Source: DATKSS01 sp049582065 (GTDB taxonomy: Bacteria; Chloroflexota; Dormibacteria; Dormibacterales; Dormibacteraceae). From it: a stretch of DNA of 29,818 nucleotides. Below the pieces are notes generated by a model that ran no database searches, was not told where the DNA came from, and was given only the letters and a program-made list of their open reading frames with translations. Each line of letters opens with the position of its first letter. Position 1 is the first letter of the stretch. Below, one piece after another: positions 7,825 to 15,563 of this stretch. Location of the stretch: contig JBAUTF010000102.1 of NCBI GenBank assembly GCA_049582065.1, forward strand, positions 1 to 29,818, given 5' to 3'. The translations under genes and the position numbers were made by a program.

Positions 7825-9053
7825 GGTTGGGCGAGCAGCTCCAGGAAGCGGCCGAGCACCTCGATCGCAACCGCCACGTCGTCGACAGTGGCCGACTCCG
7901 CGGGGTGGTGACTGACACCTCCCTTGCAGCGGACGAAGAGCATCCCGACGTCGGTCACGCTGGACATCGCCACCCCGTCGTGCCCGGCGCCGCTGGGGAT
8001 CTGGATCGCAACCTGCCCACATTCCTCGACCGCGCGGGTCAGCAGCGAGACCAGGCGTGGCGCGCAGGGGACGGCGGCGTTCTCGCTCAGCGGCCGCACC
8101 TCGACCGCCACGCCCCGGTTCTCCGCCAGGCCGTGGGCGTCGGAGAGCATCCGCCGGCAGCCCTCCAGCCTGGTCGAGTCGTCGGCATGCCGCACGTCGA
8201 GGCTCAGGTCGACCCGGCCCGGAATCACGTTGGCGGCCCCAGGCTGGACCTCCAGCTTGCCCACGGTCGCCACCAGGCCGTCGCGGGCGCGCGCCTCCTG
8301 CTCGACCGCGATCACGAACATCGCGGCCACGACCAGCCCGTCGCGCCTGCGGTCCATCGGCACCGTCCCGGCGTGGCCGGCCTCGCCGTGGAACGAGATC
8401 GCGAACCGGTTCTGTCCCGCGATCGCGGACACGACCCCGACCGGAAGGCCGCGCGCCTCCAGGACCGGTCCCTGCTCGATATGGACCTCGACGTAGCCCA
8501 GGGGTTTTGCCCCGGACCATCGATCCTCTGTGACGCGTTCTGGGTCGCCGCCAAACGACCGGATCGCATCGGCAACCGCGATGCCGTCGGCGTCGCGTCG
8601 CTCCAGGTCGTGCGGCTCCAGGGTTCCGGCCACCGCCCTGCTGCCAAGGTAGGTCGACCCGAACCGCATGCCTTCCTCATCGGCGAAGGCCAGGACCTCG
8701 ATCCCGAAGGGGAGCCGCCGGTCGGCGCGGTGCAGGCGCTCGACGGCGGCGATTGCGACCATCACGCCCAGCGGTCCGTCGTATCTGCCGGCGTCGCGGA
8801 CGGAGTCGAGGTGCGAGCCCAGCAGCAGCGCTGCCTCGCCGGAGCCGTCGTACCGACCCCTCAGGTTGCCGAGCTGGTCCCGGCGGACGGACATTCCGGC
8901 GTCACGCATCCACTGGCCGACGAGCTCGTGAGCGTGCCCCATGGCCTCGGAGGCGAAAGGGCGGGTGATCCGGCCAGGCTCGTCAGTGCAGGCCGCGAGC
9001 AGGTCGCACCGCTCCATCACGACTTGGGCGGGCGACGCCTCGGCGCCGGTCAC
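7821..9053 (-). CDS. allC: Allantoate amidohydrolase (M20/M28 family)
   Basis: This Zn/Mn-dependent amidohydrolase probably converts allantoate to ureidoglycine, NH3 and CO2. The 410 residues have the hydantoinase/carbamoylase family metal sites: His81 and Asp92 (GSHLDSVRDAGRYDG), Glu126/Glu127 (FADEEGMRFG), His191 (VEVHIEQGPVLE) and a late His in SGAGHDGVAM. The lid-domain segment GEAGHAGTVPMDRRRD is also conserved. N-carbamoyl-L-amino-acid hydrolase and beta-ureidopropionase are close relatives, so specificity rests on the adjacent allantoinase. GTG at 9053 overlaps the stop of the DUF3830 gene (GTGA), and the stop overlaps the allantoinase start, so three genes are probably co-translated. 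Confidence 0.85.
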   Translation of the reverse strand: MTGAEASPAQVVMERCDLLAACTDEPGRITRPFASEAMGHAHELVGQWMRDAGMSVRRDQLGNLRGRYDGSGEAALLLGSHLDSVRDAGRYDGPLGVMVAIAAVERLHRADRRLPFGIEVLAFADEEGMRFGSTYLGSRAVAGTLEPHDLERRDADGIAVADAIRSFGGDPERVTEDRWSGAKPLGYVEVHIEQGPVLEARGLPVGVVSAIAGQNRFAISFHGEAGHAGTVPMDRRRDGLVVAAMFVIAVEQEARARDGLVATVGKLEVQPGAANVIPGRVDLSLDVRHADDSTRLEGCRRMLSDAHGLAENRGVAVEVRPLSENAAVPCAPRLVSLLTRAVEECGQVAIQIPSGAGHDGVAMSSVTDVGMLFVRCKGGVSHHPAESATVDDVAVAIEVLGRFLELLAQP

Positions 9054-9469
9054 TTCCGCTCTGTGAAAAGGATCTCCTGGGCGCCTTTCCAGATGACCAG
9101 CTCGCCCAGCTCCCGCAGGCGGTCGTTGCCCTCGTACACCGTTGCGAAATGATTCCCCGCCAGCTGTCCGACCTTGCTCGCAAAGAGCGTCGAGCCGTAC
9201 GGAAACAGGATCTCGGTCTCGCTGATGCCGCCCGGGTAGAGCAGCAGCTGCCCTGGCGCCGGGTGACTGGTGTGGTTCTCATAGCCGAGGCCGAGGTCGA
9301 GGTCGCCGAATGGGATCCAGCATGCTTCGCCGCTCCAGCGCGCCTGGATGAGCTTCGTCCTCAGCGGGAGCATGGCCCGGAACCTCGCGCAGGTCTTGGG
9401 GGCGGATGCGGTCTCCAGGCGCGCGAGAAACCGGATCGCGCCGACCTCGATCTCGATGCTCATCGCCAC
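9050..9469 (-). CDS. DUF3830 family protein (cyclophilin-like fold)
   Basis: This 139-residue (137 from the second Met) cytoplasmic protein has no assigned function. It shows the conserved DUF3830 pattern as I recall it: APKTCARFRAMLP, then KLIQARWSGEACWIPFG, ENHTSHPAPGQLLLYPGG, ISETEILFPYG, ASKVGQLAGNHFATV, and a C-terminal LVIWKGAQEILF. Family members have a cyclophilin-like barrel and often sit beside amidohydrolase, hydantoin-racemase or transporter genes. Here the gene lies between the NCS1 permease and allantoate amidohydrolase, overlapping the latter by 4 nt. That suggests a role in ureide or purine breakdown, for example as an isomerase or binding protein (inference). The start is GTG 9469 or ATG 9463. 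Neither has a Shine-Dalgarno sequence, and a strong hairpin lies just upstream. Confidence 0.85.
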   Translation of the reverse strand: MAMSIEIEVGAIRFLARLETASAPKTCARFRAMLPLRTKLIQARWSGEACWIPFGDLDLGLGYENHTSHPAPGQLLLYPGGISETEILFPYGSTLFASKVGQLAGNHFATVYEGNDRLRELGELVIWKGAQEILFTERK

Positions 9470-9477
9470 ATAAAGCT

Positions 9478-9508
9478 AGCGCCGCTGCCGGAAAAGGGCA
9501 GCGGCGCT
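9478..9508 (-). terminator. 12-bp perfect stem-loop between permease and DUF3830 genes
   Basis: Arms at 9478-9489 and 9497-9508 are exact inverted repeats (12 bp, GC-rich) around a 7-nt loop. On the minus strand it follows the permease stop by 14 nt and ends 8 nt before the first possible DUF3830 start. Only three Ts follow the stem, so it is a poor intrinsic terminator. It could act as an attenuator, a partial terminator, an mRNA-stabilising 3' structure for the permease message, or a block on the ribosome site of the next gene. Confidence 0.6.
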
Positions 9509-9522
9509 TCGAGCACCGATGT

Positions 9523-10983
9523 TTACGCTCGCGAGCCCAGCGATACCCTTGTCTCGGCCGTCTGCTTGCGCAGGCCGAGGTTGAACACGTAGTACAGCAC
9601 CGCCGAGATCACGAATCCGACCACGAACGTGATGTCTCCGAACGCGGGGTTTGAGTTCGGGATGACCCCGATGTAAAGGCCGGACACGTTCGCGAACAGG
9701 TAGATCGACACGATGACGCCGACCCCCATCGCGACCACGCCCTGCCAGCGGAAGATCTTCGTGTTGTAGAACATCGACTCGTCGCCGTAGTCGCCCCGGC
9801 GCAGCCAGTAATCGACGAAGACCACCGCGAGCCAGGGCGCGATCCAGTAGCTGATCAGGAGAAGGAAGTTCTCGTACTTGGTGCCCGGGCCGACGTTGGC
9901 CTGGAAGACGAGGCCGAGCACGAATCCGATAACGCCGACGATGATCGCCATCGCGGCGCGGCGCTGCTTCAGGCTCATGCCCATCTCTTTGATGCCCAGC
10001 GAGACGAGCGACATGGTGCCGCTGTAGATGTTGATGGCGTTCGCCGCCACCGCGCCGAGCGCGATGCAGACCAACGTCAGGTAGTAGACGGGGTCGGGCA
10101 TCGCCCGCTGCAGCTGCGCGGTCGGGATGTCTGTGGCACCCCACTTGGTTCCCGCGACGGTGACCAGGACCGCGCCCGCAAGCTCCAGAACGATGCAGGA
10201 CAAAAAGACTCCGAATCCCGCCCAGAAACCGACCATCCTGCGGTTGGTGGTCGGCGGCATGTAACGCGTGTAGTCCGCCGCGAAGGGGTTCCATCCGACC
10301 GCGTACCCGAAGGCCGCAGTGAAGGCCAGGAACCAGCCACCAGGAACCGCCGGTTGGCTGAAGCTGTAGTTGCCGTGCAGGAAGATCGAGACGCATGCGA
10401 CGGCGAAGACTATGCCCAGCAGCGGAAGAGCCCACCGCTCGAAGACATGGATCAGGTTGTAACCGAGCGTGGCGATCGCAACCTGCGCGACCACGATCAC
10501 GAGGAAGGCAAGCCAGAATGGGAAGTTGAAGCTCGGGAACAGCGCCTGGATGGCGAAAGCGCCGCTGACGCTGTTCACGAGGAACCAGCCGAACGATGCG
10601 GTGATGCCGTTCAGCGCGGCCGGGAGGATGTTGCCGAGGAAGCCGAAGGCGCCGCGGCTCTCGACCATCATCGGGACCCCGAACTTCGGGCCCCATGAAG
10701 ACAGCACGGCGTGGCTCAGGGAGCCGAGCGCGGTTCCGACGATGATGGCGGTCGCCGCCTGCCAGAGGTCGAGGCCCAGGTAGGCCACGGCGATGACGCC
10801 GATGAATACTGTGGCGAACTCGAGGTTGGGGGAGAGCCAGGTCCAGAACAGCTGGATCGGCTGGCCGTGCCTCTCCTTCAGGGCGATGTACTCGACACCT
10901 CCTGGCTCGACGGTGGCGACGCGCTCCCCGTAATCCCCCTCACGGACCGGGACGTGCTTTTCGACTTCCTGCACAGACTGCAT
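9523..10983 (-). CDS. NCS1-family purine/pyrimidine/allantoin permease
   Basis: This is an inner-membrane nucleobase:cation symporter of the NCS1 (CodB/PucI/Mhp1) family, likely bringing cytosine, purines or allantoin into the cell. The 486-residue protein is almost wholly hydrophobic after about residue 40, with around twelve segments. Early family features include QLFWTWLSPNLEFATVFIG, SWGPKFGVPMMVESRGAFG and the later WNPFAADYTRYMP. The start is ATG 10983. The purine-rich AGTGAGGGG lies about 9 nt upstream, and the GTG at 10998 is inside that stretch. The gene diverges from cytosine deaminase and heads the allantoinase operon, so either cytosine or allantoin is a plausible substrate. I cannot decide from sequence. 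Confidence 0.9.
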   Translation of the reverse strand: MQSVQEVEKHVPVREGDYGERVATVEPGGVEYIALKERHGQPIQLFWTWLSPNLEFATVFIGVIAVAYLGLDLWQAATAIIVGTALGSLSHAVLSSWGPKFGVPMMVESRGAFGFLGNILPAALNGITASFGWFLVNSVSGAFAIQALFPSFNFPFWLAFLVIVVAQVAIATLGYNLIHVFERWALPLLGIVFAVACVSIFLHGNYSFSQPAVPGGWFLAFTAAFGYAVGWNPFAADYTRYMPPTTNRRMVGFWAGFGVFLSCIVLELAGAVLVTVAGTKWGATDIPTAQLQRAMPDPVYYLTLVCIALGAVAANAINIYSGTMSLVSLGIKEMGMSLKQRRAAMAIIVGVIGFVLGLVFQANVGPGTKYENFLLLISYWIAPWLAVVFVDYWLRRGDYGDESMFYNTKIFRWQGVVAMGVGVIVSIYLFANVSGLYIGVIPNSNPAFGDITFVVGFVISAVLYYVFNLGLRKQTAETRVSLGSRA

Positions 10984-11052
10984 AGGCGAACCCCTCACTT
11001 CACAGCACAGCCGGCGACGCTCGAAGTCTAAGGAGTGCTAGCCTCCCCGTCG

Positions 11053-12333
11053 ATGTTGGATTTGCTCCTGCGCGGCGCGCGCCTCCCCGGCGAGACCGAA
11101 ATGCGAGAGATCGGCATCCGTGACGGCCTGATCAGCGAGCCCGAGCCCGAGGCGCGCCAGGTGATCGACCTCGGCGGTTCTTTGGTGACGCCAGCCCTGG
11201 TCGAGCCTCACATCCACCTCGACGCGGTGCTTACCGTGGGCGAGCCGCGCCACAACGAGACGGGCTCGCTCTTCGAAGGCATCGCGATCTGGGCCGATCG
11301 CGTCAAACAGCTCAGCGTCGACGACGTCAAGAAACGCGTCAGGACCGTTCTTCGATGGCAGCTGGCCAATGGCGTCCAGTTCGTGCGCAGCCACGTCGAC
11401 GTGTGCGACCCCGAGCTGCGCGCGGTGCGCGCGCTGATCGAGCTCCGCAAGGAGATCGGCGACCAGATGACACTCCAGCTGGTCGCGTTTCCCCAGCAGG
11501 GCATCATGTCGTTCGACGGCGGGGAAGAGCTGATGAAGCGCGCTGTCGAGATGGGCGTTGACGTGGTCGGCGCCATCCCACACTTCGAGCTGACCCGCGA
11601 ATACGGCGAGCGATCGGTCAAGTTCGCCATGGCGCTGGCGGCCGATAAGGGGCTGCGCGTCGACATCCACTGCGACGAGACGGACGACGACCACTCCCGC
11701 TTTGTCGAGGTGATGGCCGCAGAGACGATCCGGCTCGGCATGGGTGGTCGCGTCACCGCCAGCCACACCACCGCCATGCATTCCTACAACAACGCCTACG
11801 CCTACCGCCTCATCAACAACCTGAAACGCGCCCAGATGCACATGGTCACCAACCCGCTCGACAACTCGATTCTCCAGGGTCGTTTCGACGGCTACCCGAT
11901 CCGCAGGGGCCACACCCGGGTCAAGGAGCTGCTCACGGCCGGCGTCAACGTGTGCATCGGGCACGACTCGGTGATGGACCCCTGGTATCCGCTCGGCTAC
12001 GGTGACCCGCTGCAGGCCGCGTTCGTGCTCGCCCATTACGGTCAGATGTCTGGCCACGACGAGCTGCGAACCCTGATGGACATGATCACCTGGAACCCGG
12101 CCAGCGCCCTTGGGCTCGAGGGCTACGGGCTGCTGCCGGGCTGCCGGGCCGACCTCTGCGCGTTCGCGGCGCCGACCGAGATGGACGCCATCCGCCTCGT
12201 CGCCAGGCGCAAGCTGGTGCTGCGGGGCGGGAACGTGGTGGCGCGGACCGAGCCGGCGCACACGACCGTGATGTGGGATGGTCGCGAGGAGCTGGTCGAC
12301 TTCCTCAAGCCCGCGCCGCCCCGGGCGGTCTAG
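11053..12333 (+). CDS. codA: Cytosine deaminase
   Basis: It deaminates cytosine to uracil and ammonia. The 426 residues align throughout with E. coli CodA as remembered. Metal and catalytic residues are His53/His55 (EPHIHLD), His206 and Glu209 (IHCDETDDDHSRFVE), His238 (TASHTTAMHSYN) and Asp305 (GHDSVMDPWYPLG). Each sits about 8 positions before its E. coli counterpart. FPQQGIMSF, GAIPHFELTREYG and LQGRFDGYP are also conserved. The start ATG 11053 matches the family N-terminus. AAGGAG (11030-11035) is 17 nt away, and an in-frame GTG at 11035 overlaps it, so the start is not firmly settled. The gene diverges from the NCS1 permease, which is a common codA-codB pairing. Confidence 0.93.
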   Translation: MLDLLLRGARLPGETEMREIGIRDGLISEPEPEARQVIDLGGSLVTPALVEPHIHLDAVLTVGEPRHNETGSLFEGIAIWADRVKQLSVDDVKKRVRTVLRWQLANGVQFVRSHVDVCDPELRAVRALIELRKEIGDQMTLQLVAFPQQGIMSFDGGEELMKRAVEMGVDVVGAIPHFELTREYGERSVKFAMALAADKGLRVDIHCDETDDDHSRFVEVMAAETIRLGMGGRVTASHTTAMHSYNNAYAYRLINNLKRAQMHMVTNPLDNSILQGRFDGYPIRRGHTRVKELLTAGVNVCIGHDSVMDPWYPLGYGDPLQAAFVLAHYGQMSGHDELRTLMDMITWNPASALGLEGYGLLPGCRADLCAFAAPTEMDAIRLVARRKLVLRGGNVVARTEPAHTTVMWDGREELVDFLKPAPPRAV

Positions 12334-12890
12334 CTCAGGGAGTAGATGCCGGGCAGCTCCCGGTACAGGCCCGCGTAGTCGAGGCCGTAACCGATCACGA
12401 AGCGGTCGGGGATCACGAACCCGCAGAAGTCGATCGTCACCTGGACCTCGCGCCTGGCGGGCCGGTCCAGGAGCGCGGCCAGGCGGAGCGACGCCGGCTT
12501 CAATCTTCGAAAGCGCTTCAGGATCGTGTCGACGGTGCGGCCGGAGTCGACGATGTCTTCCACCAGCAGGACGTGCCGGTCGATGAGGGGGCCTTCGACC
12601 ATGTGAGCGATCTGCACCCGGCCGCTGCTCGTGGTGCCCGATCCATAGCTGGCGGCCCGTACGAACTCGAGCTCGGCCGGGATGTTGAGGCTGCGCAGGA
12701 GGTCGGCCGCGAAGACGGTCGCGCCCTTGAGGATCACGACCATGACCAGCGGCGTGTCGATGTCGGCGTACACCTCGGAGATCTGGCGGCCGAGCTGGTG
12801 CACCCGCCGCGAAATGCGGGCCGACGAGATCATCGGCTTGCTCGGCCTGCCCATGCGGCCTGGCGCTGAGGGAGTCGCGACCTCAGACAT
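12330..12890 (-). CDS. hpt: Hypoxanthine(-guanine) phosphoribosyltransferase
   Basis: It salvages hypoxanthine or guanine to IMP or GMP with PRPP. The 186-residue protein has the PRPP-binding signature VLLVEDIVDSGRT (Glu111, Asp112), the PPi loop VVILKGATVFAADLLR, and the purine-binding end segment VIPDRFVIGYGLDYAGLYRELP. The first 20 residues are a short, low-complexity extension. The start is ATG 12890, 11 nt after the end of the upstream kinase gene, so the two probably share an mRNA. It ends tail-to-tail with codA, the two stops sharing 12330-12333. Salvage beside the catabolic operon gives the cell a choice between recycling and burning hypoxanthine. Confidence 0.93.
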   Translation of the reverse strand: MSEVATPSAPGRMGRPSKPMISSARISRRVHQLGRQISEVYADIDTPLVMVVILKGATVFAADLLRSLNIPAELEFVRAASYGSGTTSSGRVQIAHMVEGPLIDRHVLLVEDIVDSGRTVDTILKRFRRLKPASLRLAALLDRPARREVQVTIDFCGFVIPDRFVIGYGLDYAGLYRELPGIYSLS

Positions 12891-12901
12891 TCAGCGCCAG
12901 T

Positions 12902-13801
12902 TTAGTTCCGTCCGGCGTGGCGTGTGCCGGCGCGGGCGCATGTCATCGACGCCACCAGGCATGCGAACGTCAGGGCGGCTTCCAGCTCCATTGCATTCAA
13001 CGACAGGTCCTTGACCAGCAGGCTGCGATCGTGCAGCCACGCCAGAAGGGCGGCCCCGAACGCATCGCCGGCTCCGATCGTGTCGACCACCTGAACTCGA
13101 GGCGCGCTGACATGGAGCCGCGCTCGCTCCGTGGCGCCGAACGCCCCGGCCGCGCCCAGCGTCACGACGACCAGGCGCGCCCCGGTGTCGCGGAGAGCCG
13201 CGGATGCGAAATCGTCCAAGCTCGCTTCGGGATCGAGCCAGGCGATGTCGGACTCCGCGGCCTTGACGACGGTGCTCCGGGCCATCACCGCCCGAAGGCG
13301 GCTGCGATACGCGTTCGTGTCGTGGATCATCGGCGGGCGGATGTTGGGGTCGACCATGACCAGCCTGCCGGCGCTTTCCTTCTCGACCAGCCCGGCGATG
13401 GTGGTGGCCATCGGCTCCAGCAGCAGCCCGAGAGACCCCACATGTAGCGCCCGCACGTCGACGGGGAGGCGTTCAGGGAGCATCTCCGCCGTCAGGTTCG
13501 GCGCCGACGTTCCTGCAACCTGGAAGTCATAAGAGGCGATGCCGGCCTCGTCAATCTCGGCGAAAGCGACCGTCGTGGGCTCGGGACCGATGCTGGCCAT
13601 CGACAGGTCGACACCGTCAGACGTGAGGTACTTTTGCAGCTCGACTCCGAAGGCGTCGCTTGACAACCTGCCCACGAATGCGGCCGGCACGCCGAGACGC
13701 GCCAGCGTGCGCGCCGTGTTGAACGGTCCACCGCCGGGATGCGCCGTCCGCGTGCCGTCGAGGACCACGTCCATCAGGGCTTCGCCGCAGACCGCGATCA
13801 C
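12902..13801 (-). CDS. PfkB-family sugar or nucleoside kinase
   Basis: This is an ATP-dependent ribokinase/fructokinase superfamily kinase of 299 residues. It begins with MIAVCGEALMDVV, followed by the HPGGGPFNTARTLARLG substrate loop (PfkB signature 1) and VGRLSSDAFG. The C-terminal nucleotide and catalytic motif is DTIGAGDAFGAALL with catalytic Asp246. GEALMDVV..HPGGGPFN resembles bacterial fructokinases. However, position directly upstream of hpt (11-nt gap) in a purine region makes an inosine, guanosine or adenosine kinase a real alternative. The start is GTG 13801, chosen because the Rossmann-like first strand starts at once. The protein is cytoplasmic. Confidence 0.85.
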   Translation of the reverse strand: MIAVCGEALMDVVLDGTRTAHPGGGPFNTARTLARLGVPAAFVGRLSSDAFGVELQKYLTSDGVDLSMASIGPEPTTVAFAEIDEAGIASYDFQVAGTSAPNLTAEMLPERLPVDVRALHVGSLGLLLEPMATTIAGLVEKESAGRLVMVDPNIRPPMIHDTNAYRSRLRAVMARSTVVKAAESDIAWLDPEASLDDFASAALRDTGARLVVVTLGAAGAFGATERARLHVSAPRVQVVDTIGAGDAFGAALLAWLHDRSLLVKDLSLNAMELEAALTFACLVASMTCARAGTRHAGRN

Positions 13802-14151
13802 AGCGGAATCTCACCACAACGTCGCAAGCCGGGAACCCCCGGGTCGAGGCTCGTGGCGGGTCTTAGCTACGGGCCGGCCGATTCATGACGTGAGTCGCGC
13901 TCGACCCATCGACGCTCGGCGCGGTCCCAGCGCACGCGTGCAGAAGCCTGGCCGTCAGCTGTGCTCTGCCGGTTTCGACGCGCCACCAGCGACCACACGT
14001 ACCTGCTGACCGCGAACACCTTCGACATCCTGTGCGGGCAACTCCTCTGTTCGTTCCGGAATTCCCACCCAGTCTGCCGGCCGGACGCGCAGCATCCATC
14101 GGTTGGCACACACGAATTTCGTATCGGGAAATCTGTGTGGCAGGGGAGTCC
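13802..14151. other. 350-bp intergenic stretch, no confident gene
   Basis: The stretch lies between the PfkB kinase start and the aminotransferase stop, both minus strand. Short ORFs exist in several frames, but none has a recognisable domain; the best is the small minus-strand ORF listed separately. An imperfect hairpin occupies 14109-14139: arms of five pairs, a 2x2 internal loop, five more pairs and a 7-nt loop. It lies 13 nt past the aminotransferase stop, and no T-run follows, so termination is only possible. The kinase promoter should lie in the right part of the stretch on the minus strand. I could not pick out clear -35/-10 boxes. No tRNA-like fold was seen. Confidence 0.5.
13867..14028 (-). 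CDS. Possible 53-residue basic protein (doubtful)
   Basis: From ATG 14028 the frame encodes a very basic 53-residue peptide beginning MSKVFAVSRYVWSLVARR and ending RWDRAERRWVERDSRHESAGP or similar. GAGGAG lies 13 nt upstream, slightly far for a ribosome site. The short hydrophobic stretch VFAVSRYVWSLV is too small for a sure membrane segment. The RWDRAERRWVE pattern looks like real protein rather than random GC-rich translation, but I recognise no family. A longer version from 14109 is less likely. It would sit between the aminotransferase and kinase genes in the same direction. Chance ORF is the main alternative. Confidence 0.3.
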   Translation of the reverse strand: MSKVFAVSRYVWSLVARRNRQSTADGQASARVRWDRAERRWVERDSRHESAGP

Positions 14152-15531
14152 TTAGGCCTGCGCGCGAAGCTCCCTGGCGACGTTGGCGATCACCTGGTCG
14201 AGCACCGCGACGACATGGTCGATCTCGCGCTCGCTGATGACAAATGGCGGCGAGAGGGCGATGACGTCGCCGGGCAGGGGCCGCACGATCACACCCATCT
14301 CGAGAGCGGCGGTCCACACGCGCCGCGCCACCCCCAGCGAAACGTCGAATGGTTCCTTTGATTTCCGGTCACGGACGAACTCGACCCCGGCCACCAACCC
14401 GAGACCCCGCACGTCGCCGACGATGTCGTGTGAGCGCAGCTTCTGGAGCTGGTTCTGAAGATGAGGACCGATTTCCGCCACGCGTTCGACGAGATGCTCG
14501 TCCTCGATGATCTGCAGGTTGCGCAAACCGACCGCGCAGGCGGTCGGATGGCCGCTGTACGTGAACCCGTGCTGGAACGGGCCCTTCACCGACCTGAGGG
14601 TGTCGTGGACCTGGCGCGTGAGCATGACTCCGGACAGCGGCAGATAGCCGCTCGTGATCCCCTTGGCGAAGATCATCAGGTCGGCCTGCACGTTCCAGTG
14701 CTGCATCGCGAACCACCGGCCCGTGCGACCGAAGCCGGTGATCACCTCGTCGGCGATGAGCAGCAGGCCATGCCTGTCGCAGACCTCCCGCACCGCCGGG
14801 AAGTAGTCGGCCGGCGGAACGACCACGCCGCCGGCGCCCTGCACGGGCTCGGCCACCACGGCCGCGACGGTGCCCGGCCCCGCGTCCAGGATCACCTGCT
14901 CGAGCGCCCGCGCGTACGCGGCGCCGGCGGAGCCATCGCCCGAAAAGCGATACACGCTCGGAGCCGGAGCGTGCAGGAAGCCAGGCGCCAGCGGCTCGAA
15001 TCCCTTCCAGAAGTTGGCCAGGCCGGTCGCGCTCGTGGCGCCGTAGGTCAGGCCGTGGTAGTCGCGCAGCCGCGAGACGATGTTCACCTTCTCGGGCTGC
15101 CCTCGCAGCTTCCAGTAAAGGCGCGCGACCTTGTATGCGGTGTCGTTGGCCTCGGCTCCGCCCGAGGCGAAAAAGGTCACATCCAGATCACCGGGCGCTA
15201 GCTCGGCCAGCCTGGCCGCGAGGCGAATCGCGGGCGCCGTGCCGAAGCCTCCGTAAGCCGAGCTGAAAGCGAGGGACCTCATCTGCTCCGCCGCGGTGTC
15301 GGCGAGCTCGTGGCGGCCGTAGCCGACGTTGACGTTCCACAGCGATGCCATGGCGTCGATGTACTCGCGGCCTTCGACGTCAGTCAGGGTGGCGCCTCGA
15401 CCGCTCGTGAAGATGAGCTGCGGCACCGTGCCGGCCGGCGCGTCGAGGTCGCCCTGCGGATGAAGCCAGTGGGTGCGATCGAGCTCGTACAGGCGGCTCG
15501 CCTCGACCGCTGAGAAGCTCTCGTCGGTCAC
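14152..15531 (-). CDS. Class III PLP-dependent aminotransferase (omega-amino acid type)
   Basis: This fold-type I transaminase of the beta-alanine/4-aminobutyrate/putrescine:pyruvate group has 459 residues. Visible motifs are SLWNVNVGYGRHELADTA near the N-terminus, FFASGGAEANDTAYKVAR for phosphate binding, and RDYHGLTYGATSATG. LLIADEVITGFGRTG holds the cofactor Asp261, IFAKGITSGYLPLSGVML holds the Schiff-base Lys290, and FTYSGHPTACAVGL follows. The HWLHPQGD start segment is typical of omega-amino acid:pyruvate transaminases. The GTG at 15531 is preferred; an upstream TTG at 15558 would add nine residues, and neither has a good ribosome site. It could remove beta-alanine from uracil breakdown, linking it to codA, but that is inference. 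The stop is TAA. Confidence 0.88.
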   Translation of the reverse strand: MTDESFSAVEASRLYELDRTHWLHPQGDLDAPAGTVPQLIFTSGRGATLTDVEGREYIDAMASLWNVNVGYGRHELADTAAEQMRSLAFSSAYGGFGTAPAIRLAARLAELAPGDLDVTFFASGGAEANDTAYKVARLYWKLRGQPEKVNIVSRLRDYHGLTYGATSATGLANFWKGFEPLAPGFLHAPAPSVYRFSGDGSAGAAYARALEQVILDAGPGTVAAVVAEPVQGAGGVVVPPADYFPAVREVCDRHGLLLIADEVITGFGRTGRWFAMQHWNVQADLMIFAKGITSGYLPLSGVMLTRQVHDTLRSVKGPFQHGFTYSGHPTACAVGLRNLQIIEDEHLVERVAEIGPHLQNQLQKLRSHDIVGDVRGLGLVAGVEFVRDRKSKEPFDVSLGVARRVWTAALEMGVIVRPLPGDVIALSPPFVISEREIDHVVAVLDQVIANVARELRAQA

Positions 15532-15563
15532 GCCGCTATTGTCCGCCGCCGGCCGCAACCGGA

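Noticed and set aside
7827..9152. 441-residue plus-strand open frame over the allantoate amidohydrolase gene
   Set aside because: It is a mirror shadow of a well-supported gene, with no domain and a composition typical of antisense translation.
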